A stretch of 64,000 bases of DNA. Origin: Pedobacter sp. Leaf216. Lineage in GTDB: Bacteria > Bacteroidota > Bacteroidia > Sphingobacteriales > Sphingobacteriaceae. A program made the position numbers and the translations under genes. The notes below the pieces were generated by a model that saw only the letters and a program-made list of their open reading frames with translations, was not told the DNA's origin and made no database searches. Shown here in pieces: positions 42,681 through 50,700 of the stretch. The stretch spans positions 191,707 to 255,706 of the forward strand of contig NZ_LMKM01000023.1 in the NCBI RefSeq assembly GCF_001421515.1. Reading direction: 5' to 3'. Numbering within the stretch: position 1 is the first letter of the stretch; every line of letters begins with the position of its first letter.

Positions 42681-43882
42681 TCAAAAGACCCATATATACA
42701 AATCGGATTACTCCATTTATCAACAAACAGGTAATAAAGGTAATTACTGGCCAAAGGCGTGTTGGTAAGAGTTATGTTATGCTTCAGTTAATGGAAAATA
42801 TCAAAGCAATTGATAAAAAAGCGAACATTGTGTATATAAATATGGAAGTGGATGATTTTACACATATTAAAACACATGAAGATTTAACCAATCACCTTAA
42901 AGACAAATTTCCAAGCAATAAAAATAATTATTTTTTTATTGATGAGGTTCAGGAGGTAAAGGAATTTGAAAGAACTTTACGGAGTTTACTTGCAAAAAAT
43001 ACCTGCGATATATATTGTACAGGCAGTAATGCCAATATGCTTTCAGGCGAACTTGCCACTCATTTATCCGGAAGGTATATGGTTTTTCAGATTCATGCAT
43101 TAAGCTTTATTGAATTTCTTGAATTTCATCAACTAGAAAATAAACAAGAATCACTTATACTTTACCTTAAGTATGGAGGAATGCCTTTTTTACCAAATAT
43201 CGGACTACAAGAAAATCTGCCTTACGAATACCTGCGAAGTGTTTATTCGACCATTTTACTAAAAGATGTTGTGGCCAGAGAAAATATACGTAGTGTTTCC
43301 TTTCTAGAAAACCTTGTGGCCTATCTCGCAGATAATATGGGAAGCTTATTTTCAGCTAATAATATCAGCAAATACCTGAAATCGCAAAAAGTAGAGATTT
43401 CCACGCAACTAACCATAAACTATTTGCGGGCTTTGAGCAATACTTTTTTTGTGCATAAGGTTCAGCGCACTGAAGTGGGTGGGCTAAAAATATTCGAAAT
43501 AGGAGAAAAATATTATTTTGAGGATTTAGGCCTTAGAAACGCAATTATAGGTTTCAACCAAGTTGCTGATCTACATAAATTAATGGAAAACGCAGTTTAC
43601 CTACATTTAAAACAGCAAAATTTTAACGTTTTTGTTGGTAAACTGGGCGAAAATGAAATTGATTTTGTAGCCGATAAAAATGGCAATAAAACGTATATAC
43701 AAGTTTGCCTAACTATACAGAGCGAAATCACTGCTAACCGTGAATTTGGAAACCTTTTAAAAATAGAGGATAACTATCCAAAATATGTTATTACATTAAA
43801 TGATATAATGATAGGACAAAATAAAGAAGGCATTATACAAAAAAATCTGCTCGAATTTTTATCCGAACAGACTGATAATTAA
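42671..43882 (+). CDS. AAA-type ATPase with DUF4143 domain
   Basis: 403 residues. Walker A TGQRRVGKSYVM (~26-37), Walker B FFIDEVQEV, sensor TGSNANML, and a DUF4143 C-terminal region (~190-380) with a nuclease-like YLHLKQQNFNVFVGKLGENEIDFVADKNGNKTYIQVC (E…DFV…Q pattern of a restriction-endonuclease fold). This large, often multi-copy Bacteroidota family has no settled function; a role in defence or in handling DNA or peptides has been suggested. Its start codon lies in the third copy of the 40-bp-period repeat, pointing to an unusual control. Confidence 0.88.
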   Translation: MKLIKRPIYTNRITPFINKQVIKVITGQRRVGKSYVMLQLMENIKAIDKKANIVYINMEVDDFTHIKTHEDLTNHLKDKFPSNKNNYFFIDEVQEVKEFERTLRSLLAKNTCDIYCTGSNANMLSGELATHLSGRYMVFQIHALSFIEFLEFHQLENKQESLILYLKYGGMPFLPNIGLQENLPYEYLRSVYSTILLKDVVARENIRSVSFLENLVAYLADNMGSLFSANNISKYLKSQKVEISTQLTINYLRALSNTFFVHKVQRTEVGGLKIFEIGEKYYFEDLGLRNAIIGFNQVADLHKLMENAVYLHLKQQNFNVFVGKLGENEIDFVADKNGNKTYIQVCLTIQSEITANREFGNLLKIEDNYPKYVITLNDIMIGQNKEGIIQKNLLEFLSEQTDN

Positions 43883-43902
43883 CAATTAACAAATTATTAC
43901 AA

Positions 43903-44757
43903 TTATGCTTTAAGCTGCTTAATTACTGCAATCAAATCTTCTTCTCCATAATTTGCAGCTGCAGCCTCAAAGGTATTCCGTGCTGTTTTCGCTAAAGGCA
44001 AATCAAGGCCGATGGCTTTAGCTAGATTTAAATCTTTTACAATGTGCTTAAGTGCAAAAGCGGGTTTATAATTATCAGCAACAATTACATAGCCTTTAAT
44101 TTTGGTGAATACATTAGCAATAGCCCCATTGTTAATCAGATTAAGTAAATCTTCGGTTTTAATGCCTTGTTGATTGGCAAACACAACAGTTTCTGCCAAA
44201 CCCTGGGTATATAATGCCAATAATGAATTTATGGCGAGTTTTGCCACATTGCCAACACCTGCTTCGCCGAGGCGTACAGCCATTTTGCCCATTTTTTCGA
44301 GGATTGGTTTTACCTCGTTGAAAGCAGTTTCATCACCTCCTACCATAATTACCAACTGACCTGTTTCTGCCTGTTTTACACTTCCAGAAACTGGCGCATC
44401 TAAATAGATACTTCCTTTATCTTGGCATAATGCAGCCATTTCTTTTGAAATTGAAGGAGAAACTGTACTCATATTAATGATGATTTTGCCAGCATTTTCT
44501 GCGCTAAAAAGTCCATCATCTCCTTTAAAAACCTGTTCTATTGCCACATCATCGGTAACCATAACAATTACCACATCGGTAGCTGCAACCAAATCTTTTG
44601 GCGTTTCAGCAATTGAAGCACCCATTTCTTTCAAAACAGCTTCTTTATCCTTGCTCCTGTTATAAACCGTAACGGCGTAATCAGCTTTTATTAATTGTTC
44701 TGCCATTGGGATCCCCATATTACCTAGCCCAATCCAACCTATTTTTTGTGTATTCAT
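43903..44757 (-). CDS. 3-hydroxyisobutyrate-dehydrogenase-family reductase
   Basis: 284 residues from ATG 44757 (MNTQKIGWIG); the frame is open 46 codons further upstream in AT-rich, non-coding-like sequence. NAD(P)-binding GLGNMG (10-15), substrate loop YLDAPVSGSVKQAETGQL, and catalytic Lys in GNVAKLAINSLLA are standard for beta-hydroxyacid dehydrogenases. Likely activity is NAD(P)H-linked reduction of a small aldehyde acid (tartronate, succinic or malonic semialdehyde). Convergent with the DUF4143 gene, 20 bp apart. Confidence 0.9.
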   Translation of the reverse strand: MNTQKIGWIGLGNMGIPMAEQLIKADYAVTVYNRSKDKEAVLKEMGASIAETPKDLVAATDVVIVMVTDDVAIEQVFKGDDGLFSAENAGKIIINMSTVSPSISKEMAALCQDKGSIYLDAPVSGSVKQAETGQLVIMVGGDETAFNEVKPILEKMGKMAVRLGEAGVGNVAKLAINSLLALYTQGLAETVVFANQQGIKTEDLLNLINNGAIANVFTKIKGYVIVADNYKPAFALKHIVKDLNLAKAIGLDLPLAKTARNTFEAAAANYGEEDLIAVIKQLKA

Positions 44758-44926
44758 TTCTTCGTTTTTATGATAAACAAATGTGCCAAAGAAAAAGCTT
44801 AAATTATTTATTAAGCGTAAAAATGACATCATTAATAATTTTTTGTTTATGATAGAAAATATTTCCAGTCTACAACATATTTTAATGATTATCAATGGTG
44901 CAGGAAAGGATATTTCTCATATTGGA

Positions 44927-45385
44927 TTAGCTACCTAGTTTCAATGTAAGTTCATCGAGTAAAGCAATCTGTTTTTCATTAATTTGTTTAACCGCATCGT
45001 TATAATTAAACCACCCGGCCTTATCCACTTCAGCAAAATTTTGCTTTTTCCCTGATCGTGGAGGCCATTCAATTTCAAAAGTATTGCTCACAATGCTAGA
45101 TGGATCCAATTCCCCTTCAATGGCCCAGCATAAAACCCTTTTACCTCCTTTTTGCACAATTGCACTTAATGCTATAAAATCACCTGATAATGTTTTGCCT
45201 GTTTCTTCGGCAAACTCTCTGATGGCGGCATTTAATGGCTCTTCATTTTCATTTAATTCCCCTTTGGGTATTGTCCAAAATCCTAAATCTTTCTTAACAA
45301 AAAAAGGACCGCCGGGATGTACAAGAAAAAATTCGAGATGCTGATCTTTCTTTCTGAAGAGTAAAATACCTGCGCTTTGTTTCAT
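44927..45385 (-). CDS. NUDIX hydrolase
   Basis: 152 residues from ATG 45385 (MKQSAGILLF). The Nudix box is GELNENEEPLNAAIREFAEETG (42-63), matching GX5EX7REUXEEXGU. The start SAGILLFRKK…LEFFLVHPGGPF resembles the diadenosine-polyphosphate or (d)NTP-cleaving group of small NUDIX enzymes. It removes damaged or signalling nucleotides; the substrate is not known. A perfect 31-nt palindrome lies just upstream. Confidence 0.9.
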   Translation of the reverse strand: MKQSAGILLFRKKDQHLEFFLVHPGGPFFVKKDLGFWTIPKGELNENEEPLNAAIREFAEETGKTLSGDFIALSAIVQKGGKRVLCWAIEGELDPSSIVSNTFEIEWPPRSGKKQNFAEVDKAGWFNYNDAVKQINEKQIALLDELTLKLGS

Positions 45386-45411
45386 AGCAACAAGATAGGG
45401 CTTTATGATCC

Positions 45412-45442
45412 AAGAAGTCAAGTTTTAAAAACTTGACTTCTT
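45412..45442. terminator. Perfect 31-nt palindrome upstream of the NUDIX gene
   Basis: AAGAAGTCAAGTTTT (45412-45426) and its exact complement (45428-45442) meet at a single central A. It could act as a terminator for the upstream small gene or as an operator for NUDIX. The A/T run at the centre would make a loop. Confidence 0.45.
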
Positions 45443-45454
45443 TGTACAAACAAA

Positions 45455-45485
45455 AAAGCAGTTAAGTTTTATACTTAACTGCTTT
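45455..45485 (-). terminator. Terminator after the 63-residue protein gene
   Basis: AAAGCAGTTAAGT (45455-45467) pairs with ACTTAACTGCTTT (45473-45485), a perfect 13-bp stem with a 5-nt loop. It is followed on the minus strand by a T-run, 37 bp past the stop at 45522. Confidence 0.75.
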
Positions 45486-45521
45486 ATATAATCTGGTATG
45501 ATGAGATTTTATTGGAGGCGT

Positions 45522-45713
45522 TTACAACAACCCGTACAAACCGTGGGCGTAGTTCCTTAATGAAGATGATACTGTTTTCATCTTATCCGGAGATGGGCCT
45601 TTTACTTTATAGGCTTCTGGATGAAGTTCTAAAGGTTGATCGTTAATTTGTTCTAATGTGTTCTTGTTGCTTAATGTAGCATGCTGTTCTTCGCTTAATT
45701 TTAAAGGTGCCAT
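45522..45713 (-). CDS. 63-residue hypothetical protein
   Basis: 63 residues, MAPLKLSEEQHATLSNKN… to …LRNYAHGLYGLL, hydrophilic and helical with no membrane segment or signal. Codon use looks coding, and a good terminator follows. No family recognised. It lies 71 bp upstream of the GH92 stop on the same strand, so it may be expressed with or after the mannosidase gene. Confidence 0.65.
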   Translation of the reverse strand: MAPLKLSEEQHATLSNKNTLEQINDQPLELHPEAYKVKGPSPDKMKTVSSSLRNYAHGLYGLL

Positions 45714-45784
45714 GATCTTGAAATTTATACTAGAACAACAGGAATTATTGAAATAAGTTTGCGGGGTAAGTTATTTTTTTTAAA

Positions 45785-47869
45785 TTATTTTTCAAGGCTG
45801 GAAATCCAGTTTTCTGTATCCGAAATCTTTACCGGAACCGCCGAAGCTACAATTTTAAGTACCCCTCCAGCATTAATTTCATCTTGGGTGATGTAATTCC
45901 TTTTGAAGGGCTTTCCGTTAAGAAAAATAGTTTTGATGTATTTATTTTTGAGGTTAAAATTTTCTGTTTCGATGGTAAAAGTTTTCCCTTTCGGCAGGTT
46001 ATAGCTAAGTGATGGAAACAAAGGCACATTTAAATAGTATACCGGCCAACCTACACAGGCTGGAGAAAAGCCACTTGCTGCAAATATATACCATGCACTC
46101 ATTGCCCCCGCATCATCATCCATGGTACGGAGATAAGCATGTGGTTGATTTCGGTAGATTTTGCCAATATAACTGCCAATTCCCCTACTGTTATCGTTAA
46201 AATAATTCTGAATTACTGTATCAGCAGCCAATTGATGCATCCAATATTGCGATTTATAGCCCAATTTGGTGGTATTATACATCAATGGTACCTGAAGATC
46301 GGGCTCATTGGCATGATTATATAAATCGCGGGCAAAAAACTCGTCAAGCTTAGCAAGGTAAGATTCTTCTCCACCATCAAGCGCTATCAATCCTTTGAAA
46401 TCGTATGGAACAAACCACCGGTATTGCCAGATCGTGCCCTGGTACAATCCTCTGGCCTGCATCCTGTCTACATCATTTTTGCTCATATCTTTAAAATCCT
46501 TATTCCAGTATTTTTTATAATCCAGTGCCTTATTTAGGTAAAAAGTTGATTTTTCCTTATTGTTCAAAATCTTGAAAATTTCAGATAATGCCCAGTTGTC
46601 ATAACTGGATTCGAGTGCTTTATCTGGCGATTTATAATCTAAACCATCAACTTCTTTCACCAATGAATCGGCAATTTTATTAAAATCTACAGGATAACCT
46701 TTTCGGTAAGCATCGAGCAATACCACAATGGCATGTTCAGAACGGACCGTATTTGATGGCTCATTTTGCCCTGCATAATCTTTTTTTCCTGAGTTATATA
46801 AATCAGCAATAGAATTCACCATTCCTGAATAGCGGTTTTGTGCTATTAAAGAAAGTAAAGGTAACTGGGTGCGGTAGTTGTCCCATATGGCCCAGCCATT
46901 GTAACGGATTTCTTTATCCTTTTGAATTTCACCTTTTGTATTGCGGTAGGTGCCATCAGTTTCAGAAATTACATAAGGCGATTGCATGGTACGGTATAAT
47001 AGTGAATAGAACAGTTTTGCGCTTTCCAGATCGCCGTTTACTGCAATTTTGGAAAGATTCGTATTCCATTCAGCCTTGCTTTGTTCTTTAACGGTGTTAA
47101 AAGGGTTTTTATTGATAGCGGCTTTTGCATATTCCACACTTACCGATGAAAGTGCGATATTGATACCTGATGAAGTTACATCTTCTTTTAAAGTGGCAAT
47201 CATTTTATGATCATCAATTATTTTCCATGAAACATTATTTCCGATTTCCATGTAATAGAACAGCTTGTATTTACCTACCCCACAAGTGGTTTTAGCAGTA
47301 ATCCATCCACTTACACTGTTGCCATTTATATCGTGAGATTCTGCCACAAAAGCACCGTTAAAGGCGTAACTTAAATCAATATAAAAACCTTTTGCCCCTT
47401 TCGGAAATTGATAAGCATGTTTCCCTGCTTTACCAAACACCGTAAAACTTGCCTTAATTTTATTTTCAAAGCCCACTTCGTAATACCCAGGATTTGCTTT
47501 TTCTGAAACTTTAATCAGCTCAGTTTGCGCCGGATCGGTACCTAAAAAGGGTTTAATGAAAATATTCCCACCAGAACCCTGGCAACCTACGCCCTCAAAA
47601 CGATTATGGGTAAAACCCTCAAATTTTTTGGCCAGGAATTCGTAACCTGTATGTGTTTTAGGATACGTTTGCGGACCGATGCTTAACATACTAAACGGTG
47701 CAGATGCGGCTGGCGACATTTGTCCGTGATCTGCAGAGGAGCCCAGAAAAACATTTACCTGATCTACAGGTTTTGCAGTTTCGACTGTGAATAGCTGAGA
47801 TTTATGTTGTGCTAAAACGTTTAATGAAATGAGCGGCAAAAAGGCCAGGAGTTTAAGAGAAAACTTCAT
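45785..47869 (-). CDS. GH92-family alpha-mannosidase, exported
   Basis: 694 residues with a signal peptide (LISLNVLAQ). Family landmarks: VNVFLGSSADHGQMSPAASAPFSMLSIGPQTYPKTHTGYEF, GFTHNRFEGVGCQGSGG, YNGWAIWDNYRTQLPLLSLI, and the C-terminal catalytic stretch MDDDAGAMSAWYIFAASGFSPACVG. GH92 enzymes are calcium-dependent exo-alpha-mannosidases acting on N-glycans and yeast mannan. A mannan-type utilisation cluster is not seen here; the enzyme stands alone. Confidence 0.93.
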   Translation of the reverse strand: MKFSLKLLAFLPLISLNVLAQHKSQLFTVETAKPVDQVNVFLGSSADHGQMSPAASAPFSMLSIGPQTYPKTHTGYEFLAKKFEGFTHNRFEGVGCQGSGGNIFIKPFLGTDPAQTELIKVSEKANPGYYEVGFENKIKASFTVFGKAGKHAYQFPKGAKGFYIDLSYAFNGAFVAESHDINGNSVSGWITAKTTCGVGKYKLFYYMEIGNNVSWKIIDDHKMIATLKEDVTSSGINIALSSVSVEYAKAAINKNPFNTVKEQSKAEWNTNLSKIAVNGDLESAKLFYSLLYRTMQSPYVISETDGTYRNTKGEIQKDKEIRYNGWAIWDNYRTQLPLLSLIAQNRYSGMVNSIADLYNSGKKDYAGQNEPSNTVRSEHAIVVLLDAYRKGYPVDFNKIADSLVKEVDGLDYKSPDKALESSYDNWALSEIFKILNNKEKSTFYLNKALDYKKYWNKDFKDMSKNDVDRMQARGLYQGTIWQYRWFVPYDFKGLIALDGGEESYLAKLDEFFARDLYNHANEPDLQVPLMYNTTKLGYKSQYWMHQLAADTVIQNYFNDNSRGIGSYIGKIYRNQPHAYLRTMDDDAGAMSAWYIFAASGFSPACVGWPVYYLNVPLFPSLSYNLPKGKTFTIETENFNLKNKYIKTIFLNGKPFKRNYITQDEINAGGVLKIVASAVPVKISDTENWISSLEK

Positions 47870-47997
47870 TATGTAGTACTGTTTTTAAATCGGCCTAAAA
47901 TAACATTTTAACATGAAGTAGATATTATGTTTTAGCTTCTTTACAGAAGTTCTTCGTCTTGCTATTAGAAGCCCTAATTACGGGTGAACGTAATTTC

Positions 47998-48059
47998 ACC
48001 ACAGATAAAAAGGATGCACACAGATAGGGAAATCCGTATTTTCTGTGCTCATCTGTGGT
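47998..48059. repeat. Palindromic interspersed-repeat-like element
   Basis: ACCACAGAT (47998-48006) pairs with ATCTGTGGT (48051-48059), with an inner partly paired CACACAGAT / TTTCTGTGC region. Elements of this kind (ACCACAGAT…ATCTGTGGT) are familiar as scattered intergenic copies in many bacteria. Only one copy is in this window. Confidence 0.55.
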
Positions 48060-48172
48060 TAAAAACGTTAAATTAATAGTATCAGTGCAATTGTTGTTGC
48101 CTGATCTGTTTTCCAGGCTGATAGTGTTAACAAGAGATAACATAACAAGATCAGGATGATAATAAAACAAAA

Positions 48173-48205
48173 AAAGCCGTCTAAATATAAAATCAAGACG
48201 GCTTT
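48173..48205 (-). terminator. Terminator of the DUF2911 gene
   Basis: AAAGCCGTCT (48173-48182) pairs with AGACGGCTTT (48196-48205), with a 13-nt loop. On the minus strand TTTTTTT follows, 18 bp past the stop. Confidence 0.8.
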
Positions 48206-48222
48206 AAATAAGATTATTGTTA

Positions 48223-48741
48223 TTATTTGATGGTAACCGGAACTGAAATTTTATCCCAATCCAAAGAGAAACCACTTTTAGTAATTTTATATACCAAACG
48301 CTCTTGTGTAGCTTTTAATGCTTTCGTTTTAACATCAACGCGTAAAGCATCCTTAGCTTCTTCGTATTTGTAAGCTCCCCATTGTTTTGGCTCCTTGTTA
48401 AAAATTGCTGTCCAGGTTCCACTTTCTTTAGGTATTAAAAAGAAGCTATATTTTCCTGCGGGCAAAGCTTTACCTTCTACCATGATATCTTTATCGGTTT
48501 CAAAAGTAGTTGCCTCATTAGCACCCGCACGCCATACTTTATCAAAAGCCTCAAGGCCTCCCCAAATTTTACGTCCTTTAACTGCCGGACTGCTGTAGTT
48601 AATGGTAATGGTTGCACCCTTTACTTTTCCTGTTGCAGTAGCCGCAGGACTTGGCTTAGGCTGAGCATCTTGTGCCATTGCACTTACAGAAATGGTAATT
48701 GCCGTAAATAGCAAAGCGATTGATTTAATCATCGTTTTCAT
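48223..48741 (-). CDS. DUF2911 periplasmic protein
   Basis: 172 residues from ATG 48741 (MKTMIKSIALL); another ATG three codons on is possible. The signal peptide ends at SAMAQ. The mature part is a DUF2911 domain: KVKGATITINYSSPAVKGRKIWGGL, DKVWRAGANEATTFETD, LPAGKYSFFLIP and KEPKQWGAYKYEEAKDALRV. This Bacteroidota family is small and beta-rich with no known function. It has its own terminator and stands alone. Confidence 0.88.
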   Translation of the reverse strand: MKTMIKSIALLFTAITISVSAMAQDAQPKPSPAATATGKVKGATITINYSSPAVKGRKIWGGLEAFDKVWRAGANEATTFETDKDIMVEGKALPAGKYSFFLIPKESGTWTAIFNKEPKQWGAYKYEEAKDALRVDVKTKALKATQERLVYKITKSGFSLDWDKISVPVTIK

Positions 48742-48889
48742 AGTATTATATTTATCTGTTTTTGTTGTTTTTAATTTCACGAATTTATGGCTTTCAGTTG
48801 ATAAAAACTATAATCCCAGTGTCTTAAAACGAAGAAACGTTTTTATTATTTCATTAGTAGTTTTCTAACATTTCGTCTTACCGAATGTA

Positions 48890-50596
48890 CTATGCTTTAG
48901 ATGTACTATTGGCTTTAACTTGCGGGTTATAAAATATCATCCCAAGTAATGAAAATATAATCACCGCAGCAGCACCAATTACGTTAAGCCACAGGAATGA
49001 AACAATATCAAACTCATAAACAGCAATAACTGCGATTTCGGAAAAGATTGCAGCAAAAAACACCAACGGACCGTTTATCTTTTTAAAATAAAATGCCACT
49101 AGGAAAATACCAAGTATAGGCCCATAAAATAAGGAACCCAATACATTAACCGCTTCAATTAACGAACCCATTTGTGTGGCAAACATGGCAACCGCTATCG
49201 AAAAAATACCCCAGGCCAATGTATGCAGCCTGCTGTATCTTAGCTCTGTTTCATCGTTTACTGCACTTTTTTTAAAAATGAGGTGCACATCTTTTAAAGA
49301 ACAGGCGGCCAATGAATTTAATGCCGCAGATATTGATCCCCAACTGGCTAAAAATATGACGGCGAAAAGCAAACCGATCATTCCTACCGGAAGTGTATTT
49401 TTAACAAAATATAAAAATATATAATTGGTATCTGTTTTTTCTGCATTGTAATTTGCTTTGTTGATTGCTTCCTCTACCCTACCATGAAGTTCTTTCACTT
49501 GTTTTTGGGTTGACTTAAAATTTTCAATAGCAACATTTAACAATGGTGATTGCTGTTCCTTTTCTACAAGTATGGTTTTTGATTGCTCATTAAATTTCTG
49601 CGCCAAGGCATTGTGTTCTTTTTCGAAAACAGCAGCCTGCTGTGGTTGCGTTTCTTTTAAATATTGATAGGAATGCTCATTGAAATAGATCGGTGCAGGT
49701 TTTAAGGAGAAAAATGCGAAAAGTAAAGCACCGATTAATAAGATTGCAAACTGCATTGGTATTTTAACCAATCCGTTTAAGAGCAGCCCCATTTTCGCAT
49801 TGGTATTGTCTTTTGCGGTGATGTACCTTCCAACCTGACTCTGATCAGTGCCAAAATAAGAAAGTGCGAGAAAGAAACCACCAATTAAACCACTCCAGAT
49901 ATTGTATTTATCCTTCCAATCAAATTCTGTGGTTATTACATTTAATTTTCCCGATTTACCGGCAAGATACAGCGCATCTTTAAAACCGATGCCATTGGGC
50001 ATATTTTGCACCAAAAGATATCCGGCAAAGGCCATTGTTCCTAAAATTATCAGAAATTGCAGCTTCTGTGTATGCGCAATGGCCTTTGCACCGCCAACAT
50101 AAGTATAAATCAGCAGTATTCCACCAGTTAAAATATTTGTTAAATAGATGTTCCAGTTTAAAACACTAGACAGGATAATACTTGGGGCGTAAATACTGAT
50201 CCCTGTCGACAATCCACGGGAAAACAGGAACAAAAGTGAGGTTAAAACTCTTGTTTTTTTATCAAAACGGTTTTCGAGATACTCATAAGCAGTATAAACA
50301 TTTAATTTTTGAAAAATCGGGATAAATGTGATACATATAACGATCATTGCCAACGGCAAGCCGAAATAATATTGAACGAAACGCATACCATCTGTATAGG
50401 CCTGCCCTGGTGCCGATAAAAAAGTAATGGCACTGGCCTGGGTAGCCATAATACCCAGTAACACAATGTACCAGGGCATTTTATTATCTGCCTTTAAGTA
50501 TGATGCATTGCTTTTTTGTCCGCGGCCGATAAAAACGCCATACGTTACCACCGCAAGCAATGTAAATATCAATACTGCCCAATCGATATTACTCAT
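48890..50596 (-). CDS. Sodium:solute symporter (SSS family)
   Basis: 568 residues, about 13-14 membrane helices, with the family's N-terminal helix pair, YVLLG-type PWYIVLLGIMATQASAITFLSAPGQAY, and LSYFGTDQSQVGRYITAKD. A ~75-residue hydrophilic helical insertion (~312-388, Gln/Glu/Lys-rich) sits between two helices and would form a coiled-coil loop. The start codon overlaps the stop of a 35-residue membrane protein gene (ATGA), itself coupled to the PIG-L gene. Substrate unknown: sugar, sialic acid-like or amino-sugar product of the deacetylase are options. Confidence 0.92.
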   Translation of the reverse strand: MSNIDWAVLIFTLLAVVTYGVFIGRGQKSNASYLKADNKMPWYIVLLGIMATQASAITFLSAPGQAYTDGMRFVQYYFGLPLAMIVICITFIPIFQKLNVYTAYEYLENRFDKKTRVLTSLLFLFSRGLSTGISIYAPSIILSSVLNWNIYLTNILTGGILLIYTYVGGAKAIAHTQKLQFLIILGTMAFAGYLLVQNMPNGIGFKDALYLAGKSGKLNVITTEFDWKDKYNIWSGLIGGFFLALSYFGTDQSQVGRYITAKDNTNAKMGLLLNGLVKIPMQFAILLIGALLFAFFSLKPAPIYFNEHSYQYLKETQPQQAAVFEKEHNALAQKFNEQSKTILVEKEQQSPLLNVAIENFKSTQKQVKELHGRVEEAINKANYNAEKTDTNYIFLYFVKNTLPVGMIGLLFAVIFLASWGSISAALNSLAACSLKDVHLIFKKSAVNDETELRYSRLHTLAWGIFSIAVAMFATQMGSLIEAVNVLGSLFYGPILGIFLVAFYFKKINGPLVFFAAIFSEIAVIAVYEFDIVSFLWLNVIGAAAVIIFSLLGMIFYNPQVKANSTSKA

Positions 50597-50700
50597 GCCC
50601 AGAATTTAGTAAACAAATAGTAAAATACAATCTGAAATACCAGTGCCAAAGCGAGTAGCACGTACCAGGTATTCCAGTTTTTGAATTGATTTTTCATCAT
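50593..50700 (-). CDS. 35-residue membrane protein coupled to the SSS symporter
   Basis: Reads MMKNQFKNWNTWYVLLALAL… and ends …YLFTKFWA. One membrane helix with an amphipathic aromatic start (residues ~10-30). Its ATG overlaps the stop of the PIG-L gene by 4 nt (ATGA), and its stop overlaps the symporter's start by 4 nt (ATGA). This double overlap strongly suggests a real, translationally coupled gene and possibly a small subunit of the symporter. Too short for usual gene finders. Confidence 0.8.
   Translation of the reverse strand: MMKNQFKNWNTWYVLLALALVFQIVFYYLFTKFWA

Larger units (their letters stand above)
47870..48222. other. Intergenic region with interspersed repeat and terminator
   Basis: 353 bases without a gene. 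It holds a ~62-bp palindromic repeat (47998-48059) and the terminator of the DUF2911 gene (48173-48205). An 81-codon minus-strand frame across the repeat is not coding. Confidence 0.6.

Noticed and set aside
47925..48170. 81-codon minus-strand frame
   Set aside because: Runs across a palindromic interspersed repeat between genes; no coding character and no start context.
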